A stretch of DNA of 64,000 nt from CBDBZX01 sp965213645 (GCA_965213645.1 CBDBZX010000002.1:682001-746000); one strand, 5' to 3'. Positions 8,167 to 16,854 are shown, counted from the first letter of the stretch. Program-made: numbers and translations. Notes: generated from the sequence alone by a model not told the origin.

Positions 8167-9012
8167 TCAGTCCGGGATGTAGTCGAACGTGTCCGGGTTC
8201 GGACCCGTGCGCCCCTCTTCACCCTTATTGAGCGCGGTAAGCGTGTCCATGTCGCCCGAGTCTAATTCGAAGTCGAAAATGGCGAAGTTCTCTTCGATGC
8301 GTGAGGGCGTCACCGATTTGGGAAAGATGATGTCGCCGCGCTGAATGTGCCAACGCAACACGACTTGCGCCGCCGTTTTACCGACCTTATCCGCAATCTG
8401 GGTGATGGTATCGTCATCCAAGACCTCGCCCTGCGCAATCGGCGACCACGCTTCGGTCTCGATACCGTGCTCCTGACCGTAGCGGCGCACCTCGTCGTTG
8501 GTGAAATACGGGTGCGCCTCGATTTGATTCACGGCAGGTACGGTGTCCGTTTCGGACGCTAAACGCTCCAAGTGCGCAACCTGAAAGTTCGACACGCCCA
8601 CTGAGCGGGCGCGGCCCTCGCGGTAGAACTCCTCCAAGGTCTGCCAGGTCGAGACGTAGTCGCCGCCGTATTGCGTCGGCAGAGGCCAGTGGATGAGGAA
8701 GAGGTCAACGTAGCCGCCGAGCTTCTCTACCGTTTCGTCAAAGGTCCGCCGCGCGTCCTCGGGCTCGTGAAAGCTGTTGTTGAGCTTGCTCGTTACGAAG
8801 AGGTCGCCCCGGTCTACGCCTGAACCTTGAATCGCCTCACCGACCTCTTTCTCGTTGCCGTACATCTGCGCGGTGTCGATGTGGCGGTAGCCGACCTCTA
8901 ATGCCTTCGTCACCGACTCAATTGTGTTCTCAGGCTTGATTTGATACGTTCCAAAGCCGAGTTGAGGGATAGTTTTGTCGCTGTTGAGTTTAAGGGTAGG
9001 AACTGTGCTCAT
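8167..9012 (-). CDS. Aldo/keto reductase
   Basis: This is an NADPH-dependent carbonyl reductase of the AKR superfamily, 281 residues. The catalytic Asp and Tyr are in HIDTAQMYGNE, the Lys in FVTSKLNN and the His in FLIHWP. Later family segments are VGVSNFQVAHLERL, NQIEAHPYF and the cofactor-binding FPKSVTPSRIEENF. The nearest characterised groups are the 2,5-diketo-D-gluconate / methylglyoxal reductases, but the substrate cannot be told. It is a single gene with an AGAGGTGA ribosome-binding site ahead of ATG 9012. It ends close to a family A repeat. Confidence 0.94.
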   Translation of the reverse strand: MSTVPTLKLNSDKTIPQLGFGTYQIKPENTIESVTKALEVGYRHIDTAQMYGNEKEVGEAIQGSGVDRGDLFVTSKLNNSFHEPEDARRTFDETVEKLGGYVDLFLIHWPLPTQYGGDYVSTWQTLEEFYREGRARSVGVSNFQVAHLERLASETDTVPAVNQIEAHPYFTNDEVRRYGQEHGIETEAWSPIAQGEVLDDDTITQIADKVGKTAAQVVLRWHIQRGDIIFPKSVTPSRIEENFAIFDFELDSGDMDTLTALNKGEEGRTGPNPDTFDYIPD

Positions 9013-9145
9013 GGCTTTACTTCACCTCTCCGCTTAATCTGTTGGGTTCTCTAGCGTTCACTGATTTGCAGGCGCAGTGTAGCACCCAAGTTCTCTATGA
9101 ATAAAAGCGCACAGCACGTTCAAAGTACGTTCGCTTAGGGCACCT

Positions 9146-9844
9146 TCAATCTTTCGCCCACAAAATCCGCCCACAGCTCGGGCAGCGCGTGATCCTTTTG
9201 CCCGTTTTGGCTTTCTGAATCACGTGAATGGGCAAGCGCATACTGCACCCGCCGCAGCGCTCGTTGTCCACAATCGGCACGACTCCGACGCCGCGTTTCG
9301 AGCGACGCACCTGTTCGTACTGTTTGAGAAGTGAGGCGTCGATGCCCTCAGCCACCGCGTTGCGCTCGTTCATCAGCGTGCTGATTTTCTCTTCGACTTG
9401 GGCCACTCTGACCTCTTCGGCCTGCGCGAGTTCGCCTAACTGCGGACCGACTTCGGCTAGCGCTTCCTGAAGCTCAGCGACCTCTCCCTCCAACACCTCC
9501 ATGCGCTCCATGAGGGGCAGGGTGTCGTCCTCTAGCTCCTGCACGCGCGTTGCAAACTGCAACTCTTGATTTTGATACTGCGCCGCTTCGCGTGAGGGGC
9601 CAGCGGCAATCGCGGCGTTCGCGGCGCTCTCGCGGCGCTCGTTCAGCGTTTTAATCTCCAGCTCGTTGCGCCTGACCTCTCCTCGCACCTCGTTAAAGCG
9701 CGTTTCGGTCTGGGCGAGGCGCGTCTCTAGCTCCTCTTGGCGCTGCCTCGTGGTGATGAGGTCTTCGGGGGTGCGCCCCTTCTCCTCTTGGAGCGTGTCG
9801 AGGTCTAGGTCGCGCAGTTGTACTTGGCTGAGTTTGTCGAGCAT
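9146..9844 (-). CDS. Coiled-coil protein with C-terminal zinc ribbon
   Basis: The protein has 232 residues. About 180 are Glu/Arg/Leu-rich heptads (ETRLAQTETRFNEVRGEV and following), forming a long antiparallel coiled coil. The C-terminus has two CxxC knuckles (CGGCSMRLP and CPSCGRIL), a C4 zinc ribbon. This is the architecture of the DUF164/CT398 family, whose members have been linked to secretion or RNA processes without a settled function. The start has AGGAGG at a good distance. It stands alone on the minus strand. Confidence 0.85.
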   Translation of the reverse strand: MLDKLSQVQLRDLDLDTLQEEKGRTPEDLITTRQRQEELETRLAQTETRFNEVRGEVRRNELEIKTLNERRESAANAAIAAGPSREAAQYQNQELQFATRVQELEDDTLPLMERMEVLEGEVAELQEALAEVGPQLGELAQAEEVRVAQVEEKISTLMNERNAVAEGIDASLLKQYEQVRRSKRGVGVVPIVDNERCGGCSMRLPIHVIQKAKTGKRITRCPSCGRILWAKD

Positions 9845-9897
9845 GGGTCCTCCTGAAAAGCCTCGAGCTACCCTATATCAGAAATATACCTTACAGC

Positions 9898-9934
9898 AAA
9901 AAAATGCCCGCCATTCGCATGTAGCGGGGCGGGT
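9898..9934 (-). terminator. Terminator-like hairpin on the minus strand
   Basis: Read on the minus strand, CCCGCC pairs with GGCGGG and is followed by seven T. No minus-strand gene lies immediately upstream, so it may end an unannotated RNA. Confidence 0.45.
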
Positions 9935-10184
9935 GCTAGTGGGGGAACGCTCGAGGCGTCTGAAACAACATGCCTTAGTCTAGCACGCTGGCGTGTCTCA
10001 CCTGTTGGGTGCGGCGTACCCTAAATGCGAATTGAGGTAGAAGAGAAAATGAAGCAAACAGACGTTCTTTGTTGCACCTCTACTTTGTTGTACCTCTGAC
10101 GCGCCTTCATCAACCAATTTCGCTGAACCCCTCAGCGGGATTCAAGGTGTCCCGTTTTGTATGTGCTTGTAGCACTTCCAAAAC

Positions 10185-10285
10185 ATACTGAGACAAATTA
10201 CCGCAGATATCATCCTATAATGTGCGTGCTAGACAGTACTTTATATAGTGGGAGCGTCTCTGACCAGATGATACCTGCTATTGAA
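10185..10285 (+). repeat. Dispersed element, family C (copy 2)
   Basis: It shares ATACTGAGA, CGCAGAT, AATGTGCGTGCTAG and GACCAGATGATACCTGC, in that order, with the copy at 21599-21723. Confidence 0.75.
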
Positions 10286-10375
10286 TATTTGCTCCTCCCA
10301 CTCACAGGATTTGCGCGGCTCCCTACACAAAACCCTCTACATAAAACGTGGTACACCGCTCATTCAATTGCGGGT

Positions 10376-10381
10376 TAGAAT
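10376..10381 (+). promoter_or_regulatory. -10 element TAGAAT, leaderless start
   Basis: TAGAAT, then 5 nt, then GTG 10387. No Shine-Dalgarno is present. Confidence 0.55.
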
Positions 10382-10386
10382 ACCCC

Positions 10387-10890
10387 GTGTCCAAAGCTGC
10401 GCCCAAGGCCGTATTCGAGACTCCTTTCGAAGACTCCATCGAGAGCTTTATCTTGCAGTGGAAGCCCTACGCCGCCTCGGTCCAACTCTTTTCGCGCACC
10501 GAGGGCAATCCGCTCTTAGAATGCGGCGCGGCGGGCAAAATCTTTCACGTTTTAGAACGCACTGGACCGTATCAGGTCGTGCCCGGAAGCGCGAAAATCA
10601 TCGTCAACGCGATGACCGAAGCCGTCAGCAAAGCTGCCGAAGCGCGTAAGCGCTTGGAGGTCACGGGGCTCAGCAAGGTTCACGCGCAGGGACCGGTGCT
10701 CTTGCGCCAGCAGCGCACGGTGGTTATTGACGCGGGCGTTCCTCTCGTCGTGAGCGTCTTTGCTGGTCTACCCGACGATGTGGCGGCGGGGGACTGGCTC
10801 GAGTTCCACTCCCTCCCCCCGCTACACGGCTTCGTAACCTCAACCGCGCAACGTCTCTTTGCGAGTGCGCAGGGTGAGGAAGGGCTGTAG
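10387..10890 (+). CDS. Hypothetical protein, 167 aa
   Basis: I do not recognise the family. GTG 10387 is preferred to the upstream in-frame codon because a TAGAAT -10 element lies 5 nt before it. The protein appears soluble. It has an N-terminal beta/alpha part (FILQWKPYAASVQLFSR), a helical middle (AMTEAVSKAAEARKRLEVT) and a beta-rich C-terminal half (RTVVIDAGVPLVVSVFAG, then LEFHSLPPLHGFV). There is no signal peptide or membrane segment. Codon use is like the neighbours. A family D inverted repeat directly follows the stop. Confidence 0.65.
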   Translation: MSKAAPKAVFETPFEDSIESFILQWKPYAASVQLFSRTEGNPLLECGAAGKIFHVLERTGPYQVVPGSAKIIVNAMTEAVSKAAEARKRLEVTGLSKVHAQGPVLLRQQRTVVIDAGVPLVVSVFAGLPDDVAAGDWLEFHSLPPLHGFVTSTAQRLFASAQGEEGL

Positions 10891-10891
10891 A

Positions 10892-10976
10892 AGCTAGTCA
10901 GCATTTCAGGTTTCAAGATTTTCCTGTTACGAAGTTTTCGGAACGAAACTAGCTGATCCGCTGACAGGCTGACTCA
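10892..10976. repeat. Dispersed inverted repeat, family D (copy 1)
   Basis: It begins AGCTAGTCAGCATTTCAG and ends with ACTAGCTGATCCGCTGAC. Partly inverted, it resembles the copies at 16740, 17402 and 60345. Confidence 0.7.
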
Positions 10977-11024
10977 CTTAACCTCTGCGTAGCTGCTCGC
11001 CAGAACTCAACCACAAGAGAACGG

Positions 11025-11030
11025 TAAGCT
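11025..11030 (+). promoter_or_regulatory. -10 element TAAGCT, leaderless start
   Basis: TAAGCT, 7 nt, then ATG 11038 of the histone-deacetylase-family gene. Confidence 0.45.
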
Positions 11031-11037
11031 AAACCCT

Positions 11038-11970
11038 ATGGATTTGCCGCCTGTTGAAAAGGGGAAGGCTAGGGCCTTTACGCCTTCCCATGTCGAACTG
11101 CCTCTGCCCGAGGAACACCGCTTCCCCATCTCTAAATACGCCCGCCTCGCCAAGAGGTTAAAAGACTTAGGCTGGCAGGTGGACGACGCGCCGAGCGCAC
11201 CTTTAGAAGACATTGAGCGCGTCCACACGTCCGAATACCTTCACGCCCTAAAAACTTGCACCTTGGAGCGCAAAGCCGAGCGCAAACTAGGGTTTCCGCA
11301 GTCCGCCGCGCTCTGGCAACGCTCCCTGCACAGCGTCGGCGGGACGCTCGCGGCTTTTCACGACGCGCTGGGGCGCGGTTACGGCGTCAATTTGGCGGGC
11401 GGCACGCATCATGCCTATCCGGGTCATGGTGAAGGGTTTTGCGTTTTCAATGACTACGCGGTAGCGATTCGCCGCGCGTTTCACTACGGGCTGGCGGAGA
11501 AGTTCTTTATCGTGGACCTAGATGTGCATCAGGGCAACGGCACGGCGAAAATCTTTGAAAACGACGAAAGAGTCTTCACCTTGAGCGTGCACGGCGCACG
11601 CAACTACCCCTTCCAAAAAGAGCGGAGTGACCGCGATATTCCACTGGATGATGGGATTGGCGACGCGGAGTATTTAGTGCTTATCCAAGCAGAAATCCCG
11701 CCCCTGATGGAACAGCTCGAGCCCGACGTGGTGCTCTATATCGGCGGCGTGGACGTGCTGGCAAGTGACCGCTTCGGGCGCATGGCGCTCTCGCGTGAGG
11801 GGGTGCAGCAGCGGGACCGCTTTGTGTTCGAGTTGTGCCACGACGCGAACATACCCTTTGTCTACACGATGGGCGGCGGGTATCAAAAGGATATTGAGGT
11901 GACGTTGGCGGGACATGTGGCGGGGTTGCAAGAGCTTAGAGAGGTGATGGTGAAGAATACGCCGAGCTGA
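11038..11970 (+). CDS. Histone deacetylase / acetoin-utilisation (AcuC-like) family hydrolase
   Basis: This zinc-dependent deacetylase fold has 310 residues. Visible hallmarks are GGTHHAYPGHGEGFCVFNDY (catalytic His pair), VDLDVHQGNGTAKIF (zinc-binding Asp and His) and the late GGVDVLASDRFGRM (zinc Asp). Bacterial members remove acetyl groups from protein lysines (AcuC on acetyl-CoA synthetase), polyamines or small amides. The sequence is shorter than AcuC and close to the single-domain bacterial type. It is a single gene. The substrate is unknown. Confidence 0.93.
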   Translation: MDLPPVEKGKARAFTPSHVELPLPEEHRFPISKYARLAKRLKDLGWQVDDAPSAPLEDIERVHTSEYLHALKTCTLERKAERKLGFPQSAALWQRSLHSVGGTLAAFHDALGRGYGVNLAGGTHHAYPGHGEGFCVFNDYAVAIRRAFHYGLAEKFFIVDLDVHQGNGTAKIFENDERVFTLSVHGARNYPFQKERSDRDIPLDDGIGDAEYLVLIQAEIPPLMEQLEPDVVLYIGGVDVLASDRFGRMALSREGVQQRDRFVFELCHDANIPFVYTMGGGYQKDIEVTLAGHVAGLQELREVMVKNTPS

Positions 11971-12046
11971 GCCCAATTTCATAGCGCTGTAAGCATCCTT
12001 TGTCTACAATTCTGTTTGGATATTTTAAGACACAAGGAGTTTTACC

Positions 12047-12598
12047 ATGCAAATTTGCTCAACCTGCGGTGACTTCATCAAGAACGACGCCGAAGTCTTT
12101 TTCAAAGCTATTGCTCAGTCTAACAAACCTCTTCCCGTTTGCGGTAACTGCAACGCTGGTGTACCTCTCACAGAAGTCGAAGAGCCCGATTTTACCTCTG
12201 CGTGGCTCATGGGTCTTTTCGCGGGTATTCTAGCTGCGTTTGTATGGTTTGGCTTCGTAGTACTGACTCAAAGGCAGTTTGTCCTCATCGCAATTTTTGT
12301 GGGTTGGCTAGTCGGTAAAGCAGTTCTGCGCGGCTCAGGCTATCGGCGGCATTTTACGCTCCAGCTTATGAGCGTCGGCATCACCGTCATCACGATGCTT
12401 TTAAGCGAGTACCTTATCACACGTCTTTTGATCTCACAGATGCTGCTCAATCAGACGGGGCAAGGGCTTCCCCTCTTTATGGGCGTCGTTGACATGGTGA
12501 AGATTGCGTTTCAGGGTATCGCGCAAGGCCCAGCGTCACTCATCTTCTGGGGTCTGGCTATGTGGCAGGCGTTTACTATCCCCGGTCATCGCTCATAG
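12047..12598 (+). CDS. Membrane protein with N-terminal zinc ribbon
   Basis: This is a hypothetical protein of 183 residues. It has two CxxC pairs (CSTCGDF at residues 4-10 and CGNCN at 32-36), probably one zinc ribbon on the cytoplasmic side. About four hydrophobic segments follow: WLMGLFAGILAAFVWFGFVV, FVLIAIFVGWLVG, LMSVGITVITMLLSEYLI and a C-terminal IFWGLAMW. ATG 12047 has AAGGAG at 12034-12039, so it is translated from a normal leader. The function is not known. Confidence 0.8.
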   Translation: MQICSTCGDFIKNDAEVFFKAIAQSNKPLPVCGNCNAGVPLTEVEEPDFTSAWLMGLFAGILAAFVWFGFVVLTQRQFVLIAIFVGWLVGKAVLRGSGYRRHFTLQLMSVGITVITMLLSEYLITRLLISQMLLNQTGQGLPLFMGVVDMVKIAFQGIAQGPASLIFWGLAMWQAFTIPGHRS

Positions 12599-12615
12599 TA
12601 TCTAACTACTGGTTT

Positions 12616-13563
12616 CTAACTGTTCAAATTATACGTCAAAAACATCTCCGCTTCCGCTTCGCCGTAGTCCATCAACTCGCGGATGAAGTTCGGGCGGCGG
12701 TCGAGTTTGCTGGCGTAGTCGAGGTCGCGGTTCATGGTGATGCGTCTGATCTTGACGGGGGTGTGGGCGTCGCTGTTTAGTGCGCCGGCCTCGAGCAGAG
12801 CGTTCATACGCTCCAAAAACATCACGTCGCGCTCTAAAGACAAGTTGCCGATAAGCTCGTTGTGTCTGTCGGTAATCTCTTCAAAAGAGCGCGGCAGCGC
12901 GGCGCGGACTTTGGGGTTAATCTGCACGACCCAAATCTCATCTAGCTTCGTCTTGGTGAGGTCCAAAAGTGGTGGATTCTCGGAGAAGAGCCCGTCCCAA
13001 TAGTAGTCCTCACCGAGCTGAACCGCTTGAAAGAGGCTGGGGATGGCAGCGGAGGCGAGGAGCGTCTCTACTGAGACCGCTTCGTTCTCGAACACCTTAA
13101 AATCACCGCTCAACACGTTGACCGCGCTGACGAGAAGCTGCGGGCTGTTCCCGTTGAACACTTTTGCAACCTGCTCCGGTTCGAAGAGCGCCGTGACCTC
13201 TCGGCGGAGTTCGCGCTGCGCCCAATCCACGGGTGAGGTGTTCGGGTTGATCCCCGGCAGCCTGCCCCGCTCGCCCGCCCTCACCGCGTGCACCACGACG
13301 TTATTGAGCCACATCTCTTGCAGTGAGGCGGCTAAGTTGCGCGACCAAAACCGCTCTAACGCCGCCGTGCCGCCGCCTAAAAGAAGCCCTTGCCACGCTA
13401 GCGCCGCGCAGATTGCGCCGCCCGATGTGCCGCTCAGCGCGGCGACTTCGAAGGGTCTGTCCGAGGGCTTATCGCGCAAAAGCCGCTTGAGCACGCCCGC
13501 TGTAAAGGCGGTGTGGCTGCCGCCTCCTTGACAGGCGATGGCGATGCGGGGGAGGGTCGTCAC
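12616..13563 (-). CDS. Patatin-like phospholipase
   Basis: The protein has 315 residues. The oxyanion-hole loop GGGSHTAFTAGVL is near residue 14, the nucleophile elbow GTSGG (GxSxG) near residue 45 and the catalytic-dyad Asp in WDGLFSENPP near residue 185. It is a Ser-Asp lipid acyl hydrolase, probably cytoplasmic since no signal peptide is seen. Its ATG overlaps the stop of the N-formylglutamate-hydrolase-like gene by 4 bp, so the two form an operon. Confidence 0.92.
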   Translation of the reverse strand: MTTLPRIAIACQGGGSHTAFTAGVLKRLLRDKPSDRPFEVAALSGTSGGAICAALAWQGLLLGGGTAALERFWSRNLAASLQEMWLNNVVVHAVRAGERGRLPGINPNTSPVDWAQRELRREVTALFEPEQVAKVFNGNSPQLLVSAVNVLSGDFKVFENEAVSVETLLASAAIPSLFQAVQLGEDYYWDGLFSENPPLLDLTKTKLDEIWVVQINPKVRAALPRSFEEITDRHNELIGNLSLERDVMFLERMNALLEAGALNSDAHTPVKIRRITMNRDLDYASKLDRRPNFIRELMDYGEAEAEMFLTYNLNS

Positions 13564-14432
13564 GTCCCAGGCTCAAACAGCGGAATAATATCCTCTAAAA
13601 AGTTGTTAAACGCCGCGTTTAAGGCTTCGATGCGCTCCGGCACTGCCTCGTCGTACTCATCTTCACAACCTTGCAAGTAGAGCGCCCGGTTGACCTCTAA
13701 GGAAAAGCCCGGTTTGTGATGGGCGAAGACGGGGTTGCTGTAGCGGCGCTGGATGTCGGCGACCGAAAAGGGCGAATTGAGAAGCGCTCGGGGCGGCACG
13801 TTGGGGCAGACCTTCATCACATCTTTGAAGTGGTGCTCGAGCTTCTCAATCAGCACCTGAGCAACTTCGGCGTTCACGCTGGTGTAGGCCCCTGGCGTCG
13901 CGGGTTTGCCCTCCTTATCGCCCCCGGTAATCAGGGTCAGCGCCGGGCGCAGCGCTCCGCTGTCTGGTCCGATGACAGGACCCACCGGAGCCATCGCGTG
14001 ACCGTCCACAAAGAAGAGGATGTCGTCACGCTCCAGAGCGTGTTCGATCGCCTTGTGAAAAGGGTCCCAGTAGGTCTCTAAGCGGGCTTCGGCGGCCTCA
14101 ACGCTGAGCCTATAGTCTTGGGGGTAGAGCGGTTCCGCGCTGAAATCGGTGAGCTTGATGACGCCGTTCGCGCCACCCTCGTCGCGCCGCCGATTATAGT
14201 CCACCACGAAGCGCGAGGCCGCCGCATTGAAGTGCAGCGCACCCTCGGCCCGGAAAATCTGATCGGTGTAGGGGTCGCCCTCGAAGAAGAGGCGTTTTAA
14301 GAACTTTTCGCGCAGCCCCTCATCGCTCGCCCTATCGCCGAGCATATCCGAGAGGATGTCGTCGGGGACGAAACCTGAGGAGTGCGGGGTGGAGATGAGG
14401 ACGGGGAGGTGCGTGGGTGTGGAACTAGACAT
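13560..14432 (-). CDS. N-formylglutamate amidohydrolase family protein
   Basis: This is a 290-residue member of the FGase family, which cleaves N-formyl-glutamate or similar formyl amino acids. Visible motifs are STPHSSGFVP near the N-terminus, FVVDYNRRRDEGG, FVDGHAMAPVG (metal-binding His) and FAHHKPGFSLEVNRALY. ATG 14432 is chosen over a longer open frame because TATACT lies 8 nt before it and the upstream residues are not family-like. It heads the two-gene operon with the patatin gene. No histidine-degradation genes are nearby, so a hutG role is not supported. Confidence 0.87.
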   Translation of the reverse strand: MSSSTPTHLPVLISTPHSSGFVPDDILSDMLGDRASDEGLREKFLKRLFFEGDPYTDQIFRAEGALHFNAAASRFVVDYNRRRDEGGANGVIKLTDFSAEPLYPQDYRLSVEAAEARLETYWDPFHKAIEHALERDDILFFVDGHAMAPVGPVIGPDSGALRPALTLITGGDKEGKPATPGAYTSVNAEVAQVLIEKLEHHFKDVMKVCPNVPPRALLNSPFSVADIQRRYSNPVFAHHKPGFSLEVNRALYLQGCEDEYDEAVPERIEALNAAFNNFLEDIIPLFEPGT

Positions 14433-14440
14433 AAAGCAAT

Positions 14441-14446
14441 AGTATA
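14441..14446 (-). promoter_or_regulatory. -10 element TATACT, leaderless start
   Basis: On the minus strand TATACT is followed by 8 nt and ATG 14432. Confidence 0.5.
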
Positions 14447-14555
14447 AGGCACGGCGTTTCCTCTGACTGTTCGGCTTTGCACGACTTTGAGTCCTTCCGC
14501 AACAGAGTTGGGAGGTGCATGAGCAGGTTCTTTGCATAGAGGTTTATAGTGGTCT

Positions 14556-15386
14556 ATGCACTATACCGACCAAACGTACCTTAGAGAGACGCAGTATAAA
14601 GACGCCTCGAACCTAGACGCCCGTATCGCGCTGCACAAACGCTTCGGTGAGCGAGAGGTCAGTTGGCACCGCTGGCTTTTTGACCTCTACGACCTCCCTG
14701 AAAAAAGCCGTGTCTTAGAACTAGGGTGTGGCCCCGGTACATTCTGGCTCGAGAATGCCGAGCGCATCCCCGCAAGGTGGAACGTGACCCTCTCCGACCT
14801 CTCCGAAGGGATGCTGCGCGAAGTAAAGGCGCAATTAAAGCGTGTACCTCATGACTTTAACTTCGCCGTGGTGGACGCTCAAACTATCCCTTTTGAAGCT
14901 GACCACTTCGACATGGTGATGGCGAACTAGGTCTTTCATCACATACCGGACGCGAACCGTGCCTGCGCGGAGATTCGCCGCGTGCTTAAACCCGGTGGGC
15001 GCTTCTACCTCGCGGCGAGTGGGCAGGCGCATCTTCAAGAGTTAGGTGACTTGGCGGCGCACCTTATGGACGGGGCGTCGCTTCGCGCCTTCCGAGAGAC
15101 TTTTGGCTCCCAGCCGTTCAAGCTCGAGAGCGGCGAAACGCTCCTCCAAGCGCATTTTGACGAGGTCACGCTGCGCCGCTCGGAGAGAAATGACCTCTTT
15201 GTGACCGAAGCGGAGCCGCTCGTGGCGTTTTTCCTCTCGATGAATTCGTCGGAAATGTTCAAAAAGGAACCAGCGGAAGAGGTGAAAGAGAGACTCGAGT
15301 TCTTTAGAACCCATCTAAACACACAGATTGCTGAGCGCGGTTTTGTCCATATCACGCGGGACACGGGGCTGCTCGAGGCGTCCTGA
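14556..15386 (+). pseudogene. Class I SAM-dependent methyltransferase interrupted by an in-frame TAG
   Basis: The full frame would encode 276 residues. The SAM-binding motif I is VLELGCGPGTFWLEN, followed by TLSDLSEGMLREVK and VVDAQTIPFEADHFDMVMAN. The next codon, 14928-14930, is TAG. The same frame then continues with VFHHIPDANRACAEIRRVL and KPGGRFYLAASG, exactly what a methyltransferase should have next. One base change (for example CAG to TAG) explains the break. It may be a young pseudogene, a sequencing error or, less likely, readthrough. The substrate is unknown. Confidence 0.88.
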
Positions 15387-15405
15387 CCTCTCGAGTTGTT
15401 TCCCC

Positions 15406-16683
15406 TTATTCTCCTGTATAAACCCTCGTCTCCGGCTTAAACGCCGCCCACGCAAACCAGAGCGTATTGTCATGAACGATAGGCGTCAAGCGTTCGCCTG
15501 CGAGTTCCCCACTCACCGCTTCACCCAAGAGGTTCCAAGCGCTGTTCGTCTCCAAATCCACAAACGCGCCCTCTTGCCACGCAAACGTAAGCTCCCTGTC
15601 CCCCAAACGCCTGTCGAACACGCCCACCGCGCCGATGTCTTTACCCTGAGCGATGGCGGCGCTATCCAACGCGCTCGCCGTGCCTTCTTGCCAAAAAACC
15701 GCGAGAGGTGTGCCGTTTAACTGGTCGTTAATGACGTGCACCTGTTCTAAAACTGAAAAGGGATACGCCGCCGTTTCCTCGCCCTGAACGACGCTCACCA
15801 CCCGCTCTTTCGGCGTGAGCCTACCGTCGGTCACGCCCTGAAAGAGAAAGGCGGGGCTGCCGACGGCGTCGTAACCGACGTAGGGGTTTTGTCCGTAGGA
15901 GCGGCGGTAGCCTGTGTTTTGGGACAGCACGCTCGAGCCCGGAAACGCCTCTCTCGCCTGTTCAAACGAAACAATCTGCGCGGGATAACGTAGGAGCGCC
16001 GTGCCTGTGAGCGTGCCGATATTACCCTCGCCCAAAATCTGCGACCAGAGCGTGCTCGTCTCAGAATCGAACATGAGCAAGTTGGAGTTGTATAAAAGCC
16101 CGGAAACGCCGAAGGTCACGTCTAAACCTGCGCTGACCTTAACCTCTTCTCCCACTTGCGCGGCGTAGGCATCTAAAAAAGTATCGTCTAGCGGTGCGGG
16201 TTCAGCCTCGAGATTGACCTCTTGGACCCTCGCTAGTGCCGCTTCACTCAGCGGAATGCGGCGGTCAAAGGCTAAAGCGCTGTTGCAGAGCGGACAGAAG
16301 GTGACAGCTATGGGTACGCCGCCCAACGTGTCGTTGACGATCTCGTGCCAGGTCAAGATTTGCAGTGGGTAGATTTTGGCTTCACCTGCTAGAGAGAGGA
16401 CGACGACGGGCTCTTGGGGCTCCAACCACACCGCCGCTTCCTCCTGTGAGACGAACGAAGGCGGGGTAGACGCCTCAGCGACCTCTTGCCAATCGCCACC
16501 GAAACCGAGCGCGGGGATGCCCTGCGGCGGCGGGCCGCCGCTCAAGACCTCTTCTAAGGGGATGTTGGCGCGTTCCGTATCCGTGCCAAGACGACTGAAC
16601 GCACTGTCAAGCGAACTCTGCGCCCGTACGTTCCCCAAGATAAGAACCGAGAGAAAAACCGTTAGGTAGATAGTCCATTTCAT
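15406..16683 (-). CDS. DUF3179 domain secreted protein
   Basis: The protein has 425 residues with a signal peptide at about residues 1-21 (YLTVFLSVLILGNVRAQ). The DUF3179 signature is complete: IYPLQILTWHEIVNDTLGGV and TFCPLCNSALAFDRR (CxxC pair), then DVTFGVSGLLYNSNLLMFD, SQILGEGNIGTLTGT and QNPYVGYDAVGSPAFLFQG. The function of the family is not established; the paired cysteines suggest metal binding or redox activity outside the membrane. It converges on the broken methyltransferase gene, with 19 bp between the stops. Confidence 0.9.
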   Translation of the reverse strand: MKWTIYLTVFLSVLILGNVRAQSSLDSAFSRLGTDTERANIPLEEVLSGGPPPQGIPALGFGGDWQEVAEASTPPSFVSQEEAAVWLEPQEPVVVLSLAGEAKIYPLQILTWHEIVNDTLGGVPIAVTFCPLCNSALAFDRRIPLSEAALARVQEVNLEAEPAPLDDTFLDAYAAQVGEEVKVSAGLDVTFGVSGLLYNSNLLMFDSETSTLWSQILGEGNIGTLTGTALLRYPAQIVSFEQAREAFPGSSVLSQNTGYRRSYGQNPYVGYDAVGSPAFLFQGVTDGRLTPKERVVSVVQGEETAAYPFSVLEQVHVINDQLNGTPLAVFWQEGTASALDSAAIAQGKDIGAVGVFDRRLGDRELTFAWQEGAFVDLETNSAWNLLGEAVSGELAGERLTPIVHDNTLWFAWAAFKPETRVYTGE

Positions 16684-16690
16684 AGAGGTC

Positions 16691-16696
16691 AGCTTA
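16691..16696 (-). promoter_or_regulatory. -10 element TAAGCT, leaderless start of the DUF3179 gene
   Basis: On the minus strand TAAGCT is followed by 7 nt and ATG 16683. Confidence 0.45.
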
Positions 16697-16739
16697 GCGG
16701 TGCTGACTTGAAACTGCCGTCAATCTCTTGACCAAAAAG

Positions 16740-16798
16740 AGCTAGTAAGCCGGTCAGCATTTCAGACCTTTCCTAACGCGCTGAAATGCTGACTAGCT
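16740..16798. repeat. Inverted repeat, family D (copy 2)
   Basis: CAGCATTTCAG (16755-16765) pairs with CTGAAATGCTG (16781-16791), with AGCTAGT and ACTAGCT at the outer ends. It is a compact cruciform between divergent genes. Confidence 0.82.
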
Positions 16799-16843
16799 GA
16801 GACGCTTATCACTACAACGCGAATCGCCTACAACCTTTCGCGG

Positions 16844-16849
16844 TAAACT
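16844..16849 (+). promoter_or_regulatory. -10 element TAAACT, leaderless start of the DinB gene
   Basis: TAAACT, 5 nt, then ATG 16855. Confidence 0.55.
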
Positions 16850-16854
16850 CGCCT

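Larger units (their letters stand above)
9845..10386. other. 542-bp intergenic region
   Basis: It holds the zinc-ribbon gene's leader (TATATT-like -10 and AGGAGG), a minus-strand terminator-like hairpin (9898-9934), a GTGCTAG/CTAGCAC long-range pair (9933-9939 with 9980-9986), a short direct repeat of TTGTTG-ACCTCT near 10070-10098 and a family C repeat (10185-10285). I see no gene in it. Confidence 0.6.

Noticed and set aside
9941..10015. Possible tRNA in the gap before 10387
   Set aside because: There is a GTGCTAG/CTAGCAC pair but no T-loop consensus, no anticodon stem and no cloverleaf. No GGTTCGAATCC-like sequence was found anywhere in the window's gaps.
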